The translations under genes were made by a program, and so were the position numbers. Positions 1 to 5,375 of a DNA stretch of 8,036 nt are shown piece by piece. The stretch's first letter is position 1; each line of letters starts with the position of its first letter. The DNA lies in contig CANRHO010000028.1 of NCBI GenBank assembly GCA_947630435.1, forward strand, positions 1-8,036, read 5' to 3'. The notes under the pieces are model-generated. The model did no database searches, was not told the DNA's origin, and was given only the letters and a program-made list of their open reading frames with translations. The DNA is from an uncultured Bacilli bacterium. GTDB taxonomy: Bacteria; Bacillota_I; Bacilli_A; RF39; UBA660.

Positions 1-74
1 GGTTGATAGGCTAGACGTGGAAGCATAGTGATATGTTGAGCTGACTAGTACTAATAGATCGAGAGTTTAACCCT
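1..74 (+). rRNA. rrl: 23S ribosomal RNA, 3' end (partial)
   Basis: This is the last stretch of a large-subunit rRNA gene whose body lies left of the window. The conserved 3'-terminal block is visible: GGTTGATAGGC at the start, then the segment GAGCTGACTAGTACTAATAG, then the terminal CGAGAGTTTAACC. The exact 3' end is set by analogy with other bacterial 23S genes and is uncertain by a few bases. A spacer of roughly 55 bases without a tRNA separates it from the 5S gene. Confidence 0.95.
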
Positions 75-127
75 ATTAATTTGTTGACCATATTATCATG
101 TTTTCAGAGAATTATTTCTCTATATTT

Positions 128-233
128 AATTGGTGACGATAGCGAAGTGGATACACCTGTTCCCATCTCGAACACAGAAGTTAAGCACTTCAGCGCCGAC
201 GATAGTGTAAGCGAAAATAGGACGTTGCCAATT
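128..233 (+). rRNA. rrf: 5S ribosomal RNA, compact form
   Basis: The 5S core is recognisable from GGTGACGATAGCGAAGTGG, CACCTGTTCCCATCTCGAAC, GAAGTTAAGC and AGCGCCGACGATAGT, ending in TAGGACGTTGCCAA. The terminal helix I can be drawn between 128-137 and 224-233 (10 pairs including two G-U), which sets the ends; the processed RNA may be a few bases shorter. At roughly 102-106 nt it is clearly shorter than the usual 115-120. The missing bases fall in the helix IV arm, where only GTGTAAGCGAAAATAG remains between the conserved GATAGT and AGGACG blocks. Shortened 5S rRNAs are known from Mollicutes, which fits the AT-rich sequence. It is the last gene of the rRNA operon and is followed directly by a terminator. 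Confidence 0.93.
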
Positions 234-246
234 TTTTTATGCAATA

Positions 247-273
247 AAAAGGACCTGTTTAAAGGTCCTTTTA
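247..273 (+). terminator. rRNA operon intrinsic terminator
   Basis: A perfect hairpin pairs AAAAGGACC (247-255) with GGTCCTTTT (264-272). One more A-T pair closes a six-base loop. The right arm ends in a T run that serves as the poly-U tract. It lies about 14 bases after the 5S gene, in the right place to end the rRNA transcript. Confidence 0.88.
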
Positions 274-321
274 CTATACAATTTGAAAAATAATATAAGC
301 ATAATCTAATATCGTGACAAT

Positions 322-360
322 TAATTTAAAAGGCAGTGTTTATTTTTTTTCTAAACACTG
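322..360 (-). terminator. hairpin terminator overlapping the end of the small regulator gene
   Basis: CAGTGTTTA (334-342) pairs perfectly with TAAACACTG (352-360) around a nine-base loop. On the minus strand the loop is the A run that encodes the final Lys-Lys, and the stem includes the stop codon. Downstream on that strand the RNA reads CCUUUUAAAUUAA, a short and imperfect U tract. It probably ends the minus-strand gene. Confidence 0.55.
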
Positions 361-507
361 CTCGATCATAGAAATTATTACATTATTAAAGGAAGTATTA
401 TTTTCTTTTGCTATTTTTTCGATTTCTTTAATTAATTTTTCTTTTATGTATAGTGACTTATAGCCAGCTGGCTCCTTTTCTTTTGTTCTTTTTGGAACAA
501 ATGCCAT
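340..507 (-). CDS. small ribbon-helix-helix-like protein (putative transcriptional regulator)
   Basis: This encodes a 55-residue basic protein starting MAFVPKRTKEK. I chose the ATG at 505-507 because GAGGGGTGAT lies just upstream at normal spacing; the longer reading from 522 would place that site inside the coding region. After a polar N-terminal arm, the segment around KSLYIKEKL could be a beta strand. Two helices follow, IKEIEKIAKENN and FNNVIISMIEQCLEK, separated by a short turn with TS. That strand-helix-helix plan and size match Arc/MetJ-type DNA-binding proteins, which act as dimers. The assignment rests on pattern only, and no exact family is claimed. It stands alone, convergent with the rRNA operon and divergent from the small ORF at 628, so it may regulate that intergenic region or itself. 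It is not paired with a toxin gene, so an antitoxin role has no local support. Confidence 0.72.
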   Translation of the reverse strand: MAFVPKRTKEKEPAGYKSLYIKEKLIKEIEKIAKENNTSFNNVIISMIEQCLEKK

Positions 508-580
508 AATATCACCCCTCATATAAATTTTAATATATTCATCTCATGCTTAATATATGAGAAATTTCTGATACTATTTT

Positions 581-592
581 TTAACATGTTAA
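581..592. promoter_or_regulatory. perfect 12-bp palindrome, possible operator
   Basis: TTAACATGTTAA is its own reverse complement. It sits in the divergent region between the small regulator gene (minus) and the small ORF at 628 (plus). It lies immediately upstream of a TATAAT at 598-603, where the spacer of a promoter would be. That position suits an operator for a dimeric ribbon-helix-helix repressor. In a window this AT-rich and this long, a few such palindromes are expected by chance, so the support is mainly positional. Confidence 0.3.
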
Positions 593-597
593 TATTT

Positions 598-603
598 TAT
601 AAT
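598..603 (+). promoter_or_regulatory. candidate -10 box for the small ORF at 628
   Basis: A consensus TATAAT lies 24 bases before the TTG start codon at 628, with the GAAGGTG ribosome binding site at 615-621 between them. No good -35 hexamer is seen at 16-18 bases upstream; the best there is T-rich (TATTTT). It is therefore either a weak or activator-dependent promoter, or chance in AT-rich DNA. Confidence 0.35.
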
Positions 604-627
604 TTATTTGAATAGAAGGTGTTTAAT

Positions 628-798
628 TTGATTTTTAAAACAAGTAAGTTATATTGTATGTACGTTATCAACATATTAAATAATAGTATAAAAAAAACTA
701 AATTAAATTCTGTTTTGTATAAAAAAATTGATGATAAATTATATAAATCATATTTAAAATTAGAAAAAATATTAGATTCTGAGTTTTCTAATTTTTAA
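628..798 (+). CDS. small hypothetical protein, TTG start
   Basis: I do not recognise this gene. An open frame of 56 codons runs from TTG (628-630) to TAA. The start is supported by GAAGGTG (615-621) at six bases' spacing; an in-frame ATG at 658 lacks such a site. The product is basic and AT-biased. It has two likely amphipathic helices, around YVINILNNSIKK and SVLYKKIDDKLYKSYLKLEKIL, joined by a short linker. Two short antiparallel helices with a Leu/Ile-Asp core loosely recall Spo0E-like phosphatases. The SQELD signature of that family is absent (YKKID is the nearest match), so I do not assign it. The next gene, tsaE, has its own promoter, so this is probably not part of that operon. Confidence 0.5.
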   Translation: MIFKTSKLYCMYVINILNNSIKKTKLNSVLYKKIDDKLYKSYLKLEKILDSEFSNF

Positions 799-857
799 TT
801 ATTATACAATTTATGTTTGACGTTTTTTGTAACATTTTGAAAAAAGAGGCTTTTATA

Positions 858-887
858 TTGAAATAAGAGTTTTTTTTTTGTTATAAT
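858..887 (+). promoter_or_regulatory. sigma-A-type promoter of the tsaE operon
   Basis: TTGAAA (858-863) and TATAAT (882-887) are separated by 18 bases that include a T run. Transcription should begin near 893-895. That puts the ATG at 886 upstream of the transcript and leaves a leader of only about ten bases before the ATG at 904. The promoter would drive tsaE through the pilin-like gene, since no terminator is seen before 3806. Confidence 0.75.
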
Positions 888-903
888 GATTATGGTGATT
901 AAT

Positions 904-1356
904 ATGGAATATAAAATAACTACTAATTCTGAGGAAGATACTATTGTTTTAGCTCAAAATTTTGAATCAGAAAAATTTAATAATATGGTAATTTGCTTAA
1001 TTGGCGAATTAGGTAGCGGTAAGACTGTGTTTACTAAAGGTTTTGCTGGGGCTTTAGGAATTGATGAAAATATTACATCTCCAACTTTTAACATAATAAA
1101 AGAATATACATCTGGTGAAATGAATTTGTACCACATGGATGTATATAGATTAGAAGGTGAAACATCTGAATTAGGCCTTGATGAATACTTAAAAAAAGAT
1201 GGTGTTATCATTATTGAATGGGCTGACATGATAGAATCTGAACTTCCGGAAGAAAGACTTGAAATTAGATTTAGAATAACTGGAGAAGAAAAAAGATTGT
1301 TAACCATAATTCCATATGGTAGTAAATATGAAGATTTATGTGAGGATGTACTTTGA
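904..1356 (+). CDS. tsaE: tRNA t6A37 biosynthesis ATPase TsaE
   Basis: TsaE is the P-loop ATPase that works with TsaB and TsaD in transferring the threonylcarbamoyl group to A37 of ANN-decoding tRNAs in the cytoplasm. Its nucleotide turnover is thought to reset the TsaBD complex. The 150-residue product has the family landmarks: Walker A GELGSGKT (34-41) followed by FTKG, the SPTF switch-like motif (59-62), HMDVYRL (77-83) and the conserved IEWAD (104-108). Length is normal for the family. I start it at the ATG at 904 rather than at 886 or 892. The promoter -10 box covers 882-887, GGTGAT (894-899) provides a binding site, and MEYKITTNSEE is a typical N-terminus. Its stop codon overlaps the start of tsaB by four bases, suggesting translational coupling. 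Confidence 0.95.
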   Translation: MEYKITTNSEEDTIVLAQNFESEKFNNMVICLIGELGSGKTVFTKGFAGALGIDENITSPTFNIIKEYTSGEMNLYHMDVYRLEGETSELGLDEYLKKDGVIIIEWADMIESELPEERLEIRFRITGEEKRLLTIIPYGSKYEDLCEDVL

Positions 1357-1997
1357 AAACTTTGTTTATAGACTCATCTAGAAAAAGCTTATCAATTGCA
1401 CTTGCAGAAAAAGATAGGCTCCTTTTTATATCAAACGTAGAATCTTATAGTAGGCATTCTAATTTTTTAATGAATGAAATCAATAATAATCTAAATAAAT
1501 CTAATTTAACAATCTATGATATTGATAATGTAGTTGTTTTAAATGGACCAGGAAGTTTCACTGGGATAAGAGTAGGGGTTACTGTTGCTAAAGTTATTTG
1601 TTGGGTTTTATCTAAAAAGCTTTATCAATTGAATAATTTAGAATCCCTTAAAGTTGGAATAGATGATGATGTGGTTATAAGTGTTATACCAGATAAACCA
1701 AATAGTTCTTACGTGGGAATATATGATAAAAATAATACCATAGAAGATTACGTTTCAATTGATAATGATGTATTTAACTTTATAGGCAAAAAAATTACAA
1801 TAGTTAGCATGGAAGAAAATGATTTCTCTAAAAAGTTAAAGGAGAAACTATCTGTTAATAATAATGTTAACATTAAATTTATTAAAGATTATGACTACCT
1901 AAACGTTATAAATTATGCTCTTTTAAATAAAAATATAATACCTCATTTAGCAGAACCAATTTATTTAAAAAAAATAGATGCTGAAAATAAAAAATGA
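1353..1997 (+). CDS. tsaB: tRNA t6A37 biosynthesis protein TsaB
   Basis: TsaB is an inactive ASKHA-fold paralogue of TsaD. It forms a heterodimer with TsaD and serves as the platform on which TsaE and tRNA bind. The N-terminal FIDSS (5-9) is the beginning of the ASKHA phosphate-1-like segment. The hallmark NGPGSFTGIRVG lies at residues 64-75. The C-terminal AEPIYLKK resembles the usual family ending. At 214 residues it is slightly short. The middle and C-terminal parts are Asn/Lys-rich and divergent, which is common for TsaB. It starts at TTG (1353-1355), embedded in the TTGA overlap with the tsaE stop and preceded by GAGGA at 1342-1346. Its end overlaps rimI by ATGA. The TTG start plus coupling may tune its expression to tsaE. 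Confidence 0.93.
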   Translation: MKTLFIDSSRKSLSIALAEKDRLLFISNVESYSRHSNFLMNEINNNLNKSNLTIYDIDNVVVLNGPGSFTGIRVGVTVAKVICWVLSKKLYQLNNLESLKVGIDDDVVISVIPDKPNSSYVGIYDKNNTIEDYVSIDNDVFNFIGKKITIVSMEENDFSKKLKEKLSVNNNVNIKFIKDYDYLNVINYALLNKNIIPHLAEPIYLKKIDAENKK

Positions 1998-2404
1998 TAA
2001 TTAGATATTATAAGAAAGAGGATTATTTTAAAGTTAATAAATTAGGTAGTTTGCTTCATACTGGGTTTGATTATGTTCCTAATGAGTTTACATTTTGTAT
2101 GGTTTGCGAAGATAATGATGATATAGTAGGATTTATAACTTATATGAAAATGTATGAACGTGCTGAAATAATAGATATAGTAATCGATCCGGTTTTTAGA
2201 AATAAAGGATATGGTTCTTTGTTGTTAGACAAAGCGATAGAGGATATAAATAAAAATAATGTTGATAGTATTACTTTAGAGGTAAATTGTAATAATGATT
2301 TTGCAATTAGACTATATAAAAAAATAGGTTTTAAAATAGTTGCAGTAAGAAAAAATTACTATGGTAATGAAGATGGATATTTGATGGAAAAAATATTGGG
2401 GTGA
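1994..2404 (+). CDS. rimI: ribosomal-protein-type N-acetyltransferase RimI (GNAT family)
   Basis: This is a GNAT acetyltransferase of 136 residues. In E. coli RimI acetylates the N-terminal alanine of ribosomal protein S18. In Bacilli and many other bacteria the gene sits between tsaB and tsaD, as here. The acetyl-CoA-binding motif A is clear: the VIDPVFRNKGYGSLLLDKA region with RNKGYG at 69-74. The C-terminal RimI signature follows: LEVNCNN (95-101), AIRLYKKIGF (104-113) and RKNYY (119-123). The N-terminal part is short and Tyr/Lys-rich. The ATG at 1994 overlaps the tsaB stop as ATGA. The substrate cannot be read from sequence, so S18 specificity is inferred from family and context. Confidence 0.9.
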   Translation: MIIRYYKKEDYFKVNKLGSLLHTGFDYVPNEFTFCMVCEDNDDIVGFITYMKMYERAEIIDIVIDPVFRNKGYGSLLLDKAIEDINKNNVDSITLEVNCNNDFAIRLYKKIGFKIVAVRKNYYGNEDGYLMEKILG

Positions 2405-2408
2405 TTAA

Positions 2409-3413
2409 ATGAAAGATACTTATATATTTGCAATAGAAACAAGTTGTGATGAAACAAGTGCTAGTATAGTAAAAAATGGTTGTGATGAAATTGCAACTGT
2501 AATTTTATCTCAAATTGACATTCATAAAAAATTTGGCGGTGTTGTTCCAGAAATAGCAAGTCGTAATCATACTAAAGCGATAACCATCGTATTTGAGGAA
2601 TGTTTAAAAAAAGCAAACATGACAATGAATGATATAGATGCGATTGCGGTAACGTATGGACCAGGTCTTAATGGGGCATTACTTATTGGAATAGAAGCTG
2701 CTAAAGCACTTTCTTTTGCAACTAAGAAGCCATTAATTAAAGTAAACCATATGGCAGGACACATATATGCTAATAAGTTTATTGGTACGTTTAAGTTTCC
2801 TTTATTAGCTCTTGTTGTATCCGGTGGGCATACAGAATTAATATACATGGATAAAGAATATTCATTTAAAAAAATAGGTTGTACCTTAGATGATTCTATA
2901 GGTGAAGCTTATGATAAAGTTGCAAGGGTAATAGGTATTTCATATCCAGGTGGACCATTAATGGATAAGCTTGCAAAAAAAGGTAAACACACCTATAATT
3001 TACCGGTTCCTAAGGATGATAAATCTTATGATTTTAGTTTTAGTGGTATAAAAAGTGCTATAATAAATTTAGTACATAATGAAAAACAAAGAGGTAATGA
3101 TATAAACAAAGAGGACTTAGCAGCATCATTTCAAGAAACCGTTGTTGGTATCTTAGTTAAGAAGACCAAAAGAGCAATAAAAGAGTATAACGTTAAACAA
3201 CTTTTAGTAGCGGGTGGTGTATCTGCTAACAGCGCCTTAAGAGATGCCTTGGAAAAATTATGTGATGAACTTAATGTTGAACTGTTAAAACCAGAAATTA
3301 GGTATTGTACTGATAATGCTGCTATGATCGGCGCAGCAGCTTACTATGCTTATAAAAAAGGTGATATTGCAGATTTTTCGTTAAATCCTGAGCCAGGGTT
3401 GGATTTAGACTAG
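2409..3413 (+). CDS. tsaD: tRNA N6-adenosine threonylcarbamoyltransferase TsaD
   Basis: TsaD is the catalytic subunit that transfers threonylcarbamoyl from threonylcarbamoyl-AMP to A37 of tRNAs reading ANN codons; it is part of the universal Kae1/TsaD family. The 334-residue length is normal. Landmarks in order are ETSCDETSAS (10-19), GPGLNGAL (84-91), the metal-binding histidines H114 and H118 in NHMAGH, VSGGHTEL (137-144), FSFSGIKSA in the C-terminal half, GGVSAN, and D302 in CTDNAAMIG, the third metal ligand by analogy with E. coli D300. All expected active-site residues are present. GGGGTGAT (2398-2405), overlapping the end of rimI, is the binding site for the ATG at 2409. The AMP intermediate is supplied by TsaC/Sua5, which is not encoded in this window. 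Confidence 0.97.
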   Translation: MKDTYIFAIETSCDETSASIVKNGCDEIATVILSQIDIHKKFGGVVPEIASRNHTKAITIVFEECLKKANMTMNDIDAIAVTYGPGLNGALLIGIEAAKALSFATKKPLIKVNHMAGHIYANKFIGTFKFPLLALVVSGGHTELIYMDKEYSFKKIGCTLDDSIGEAYDKVARVIGISYPGGPLMDKLAKKGKHTYNLPVPKDDKSYDFSFSGIKSAIINLVHNEKQRGNDINKEDLAASFQETVVGILVKKTKRAIKEYNVKQLLVAGGVSANSALRDALEKLCDELNVELLKPEIRYCTDNAAMIGAAAYYAYKKGDIADFSLNPEPGLDLD

Positions 3414-3427
3414 AAAGGATGATACTA

Positions 3428-3784
3428 GTGAAAAATAATAAAGGTTTTACTTTAATTGAATTACTTGCGATAGTTATAATTCTTGCTGTTATAATCATAG
3501 TTTCAGCACCTAGCATATCAAAAGAAATAAATAAAAGTGAAGAAGAAAATAAAAACATATTAAACCAAAAAATAGAAAACGCTGCACATTTATATGCTGC
3601 AAAGTACTATGCTGATAAAATAGTAAATTGTACTGAATCTTTTGGTTTTACGTTAAATGATTTGGAAATTGATGGTCTTTTGGATTTGAAAAATAAATGT
3701 GAAGGACAAAAAAATTTTGAAATAACATATGATTGTTCAAATTATAATTATAACAAAATAAAAGATGGAGATTGTTATAATTAA
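3428..3784 (+). CDS. type IV pilin-like protein with prepilin cleavage/methylation motif
   Basis: The product has 118 residues. It begins KNNKGFTLIELLAIVIILAV, a textbook class III signal: a short basic leader, Gly6 before the prepilin peptidase cut, Phe7 as the methylated first residue, and Glu11 as Glu5 of the mature chain. A hydrophobic helix of about 20 residues follows. The rest is a soluble head with four cysteines (C68, C91, C103, C116) that could form two disulfides. I prefer the GTG at 3428 over the ATG at 3419. AAAGGA (3414-3419) is correctly spaced for the GTG but would overlap the ATG. The gap from the tsaD stop is only 14 bases, so it is probably cotranscribed. No pilus assembly ATPase, platform protein or prepilin peptidase is nearby, so which filament it serves (pilus, pseudopilus or competence-type) is unknown. 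Confidence 0.82.
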   Translation: MKNNKGFTLIELLAIVIILAVIIIVSAPSISKEINKSEEENKNILNQKIENAAHLYAAKYYADKIVNCTESFGFTLNDLEIDGLLDLKNKCEGQKNFEITYDCSNYNYNKIKDGDCYN

Positions 3785-3805
3785 AAACTAACCATAAAAA
3801 GTATT

Positions 3806-3840
3806 AAAAAAACTTACAATTTTTGATTGTAAGTTTTTTT
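3806..3840. terminator. bidirectional intrinsic terminator between convergent operons
   Basis: A 15-bp perfect stem, AAAAAAACTTACAAT (3806-3820) with ATTGTAAGTTTTTTT (3826-3840), encloses a five-base loop. Runs of seven A and seven T flank it symmetrically, so both strands get a hairpin followed by a U tract. It ends the tsaE-to-pilin operon on the plus strand and the ABC importer operon on the minus strand. The permease stop codon (3839-3841) sits inside its edge. Confidence 0.92.
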
Positions 3841-4633
3841 ACCATTCTTTTTTTAACTTTTTTTCAATAAATAAAATTAGGAAATAAAGTACGCTTGTTA
3901 AAATACCAAGCAACACGACACCGGTTATTACAAGGCTTGTGTTAAACACTTGTGAACCATAGTTTATTAAATAACCTAAACCTTGTTTTGATACTAAAAG
4001 TTCACCCATTATTACGCCAACAAATGTCATTGATAAATTAATTTTAAGTGAACTTATTATCGTATTAATATTAGATGGTAATACTACTTTTGTAAATATT
4101 TGAAATTTATTCGCTTTAAAACTTTGAAGTAGTCTTATGTTTATTTTATTAGTTTGTTTAAAACCAACATAAACACTTATTATGGTAGATATAACTGATA
4201 TTAAAAGTGCCATTAATATTATTGAGTTTTGATTAGCACCTGCCCAAATAATTATTATTGGACCGAGTGAAACTTTAGGTAAACTGTTTATTATTGTAAG
4301 ATAAGGGTCGAGTACTTTTGATGCGAAAGGACTCCACCATAAAAATGCTGCAAATAGTATTCCAATTATAGTTCCTAAACCAAAACTAATTAATATTTCT
4401 TTTAATGTTATCCATATGTGAGTAAATAAATCATTAGATTTCCATAAACTAATAATTGTATTAATGACTTTTTTAGGGCTTGAACATAAAAATGAATTTA
4501 TTATTCCTTTATCAGATAGGATTTGCCATAAAGTTATAAAAAGTACAAATATAATTATCTGGAAAAAGATAACCTTAGCAGAGTTCAACCTAATCTTTTT
4601 TAGATATTTTTTATGTTCATCATTAGTTTTCAT
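3839..4633 (-). CDS. ABC importer permease, SsuC/TauC/ThiX-like
   Basis: This is the membrane subunit of a binding-protein-dependent importer. The 264 residues have a basic cytoplasmic N-terminus and about six hydrophobic segments: FFQIIIFVLFITLW, a segment around SFGLGTIIGILFAAFLWW, PIIIIWAGANQNSIILMALLISVISTIISVYVG, a segment around INLSMTFVGVIMGELL, and VITGVVLLGILTSVLYFLILF. Between membrane segments lies the EAA-type coupling loop for the ATPase, SFKANKFQIFTKVVLPSNI, with the conserved LP. PYLTIINSLPKVSLGPIIIIW matches the nitrate/sulfonate/taurine permease class. Its ATG overlaps the end of the ATPase gene by 11 bases. The nearest binding site, AAGGA, is rather far upstream, so translation may depend on coupling. 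Its 3' end merges with the bidirectional terminator. Confidence 0.9.
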   Translation of the reverse strand: MKTNDEHKKYLKKIRLNSAKVIFFQIIIFVLFITLWQILSDKGIINSFLCSSPKKVINTIISLWKSNDLFTHIWITLKEILISFGLGTIIGILFAAFLWWSPFASKVLDPYLTIINSLPKVSLGPIIIIWAGANQNSIILMALLISVISTIISVYVGFKQTNKINIRLLQSFKANKFQIFTKVVLPSNINTIISSLKINLSMTFVGVIMGELLVSKQGLGYLINYGSQVFNTSLVITGVVLLGILTSVLYFLILFIEKKLKKEW

Positions 4634-5372
4634 AGTGATCTAAATCCTTCCATATCTGTTTGTAATAAAAGTTGAACTTTTCGTTTTTTCTATTTTCACT
4701 AGGAAGGCCTTTTTTATCCATCTTAATATCATAAATTTTTTTTACTATTGACGGTCTATTACTTAGGACAACAACTTTATCAGCCATGCTAATAGCTTCT
4801 GATATATCATGGGTAACTAAAATAGCTGTTTTTTCTTCTTCTTTTATTATTTTAAAAACGTCATCTGATACAGTTATTCTTGTTTGGTAATCTAGTGCGG
4901 AAAATGGTTCGTCTAAAAGTAATATATCTGGTTTAGTAGCAAGTGTTCTAATCAAAGCAACTCTTTGTCTCATTCCTCCTGATAACTCTTTGGGATAACT
5001 TTTTTCAAAAGACTCTAAACCATATTTCTTTAGTAGTGACTTAACATAGTTTTTATTTTCTTCGGTGACTCTTTTTTGTATTTTTAAACCAAGCATGCAA
5101 TTGTCTAAAACATTAAGCCATGGAAGTAATGCATCTTCTTGAAACATATAACCAACTTTTATGTTTTTTTTATTAAATTCTATTTTTCCACCTGATTTTT
5201 TTTCTAGATCTCCTATTATTGAAAGAATGGTAGATTTACCACACCCAGAAGGGCCGACTAGTACAATGAATTCATTTTCATTTATACTTATATTTATGTT
5301 CTTAAGCGCGCATATAACTTGCTTTTTGGTAAGATAATTTTTAGATAACTCTTTTAATTGTAAGAGTTGCAT
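4623..5372 (-). CDS. ABC importer ATP-binding protein, SsuB/TauB/ThiZ-like
   Basis: This is the cytoplasmic ATPase that powers the importer. The 249 residues carry all motifs of a functional nucleotide-binding domain: Walker A GPSGCGKST (40-48), a Q-loop with FQEDALLPW (77-85), signature LSGGMRQR (130-137), Walker B ILLLDEP (150-156) followed by the D-loop SALD (158-161), and the switch histidine in LVTHDIS (H188). QEDALLPW after the Q-loop is typical of the nitrate/sulfonate/taurine group. The basic C-terminal tail of some 50 residues has no regulatory domain. The ATG at 5372 lies four bases after the binding-protein gene. Its binding site AAGGAA (5381-5386) is inside the last codons of that gene. 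Confidence 0.93.
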   Translation of the reverse strand: MQLLQLKELSKNYLTKKQVICALKNINISINENEFIVLVGPSGCGKSTILSIIGDLEKKSGGKIEFNKKNIKVGYMFQEDALLPWLNVLDNCMLGLKIQKRVTEENKNYVKSLLKKYGLESFEKSYPKELSGGMRQRVALIRTLATKPDILLLDEPFSALDYQTRITVSDDVFKIIKEEEKTAILVTHDISEAISMADKVVVLSNRPSIVKKIYDIKMDKKGLPSENRKNEKFNFYYKQIWKDLDHYEN

Positions 5373-5375
5373 TAA

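Noticed and set aside
81..293. Plus-strand open frame of 70 codons
   Set aside because: It lies across the 5S rRNA gene and the rRNA terminator; the frame is a by-product of the rRNA sequence.
817..845. TTGACG as a -35 box for an additional promoter before tsaE
   Set aside because: The hexamer is good, but the sequence 16-18 bases downstream is an A run rather than a -10 box; the TTGAAA/TATAAT pair at 858-887 is much better.
841..855. Small hairpin AAAAG/CTTTT as a terminator for the small ORF at 628
   Set aside because: It has only five mostly A-T pairs with a three-base loop and no convincing T tract; too weak to call.
954..1307. Minus-strand open frame of 117 codons
   Set aside because: It is antisense to tsaE, which has all its motifs intact; the product has a Ser/Ile/Pro-rich composition typical of a shadow frame.
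2567..2848. Minus-strand open frame of 93 codons
   Set aside because: It is antisense to the conserved core of tsaD and has no credible ribosome binding site or family pattern.
3322..3558. Minus-strand open frame of 78 codons
   Set aside because: It spans the tsaD end and pilin-like start in antisense; its hydrophobicity mirrors the pilin membrane helix.
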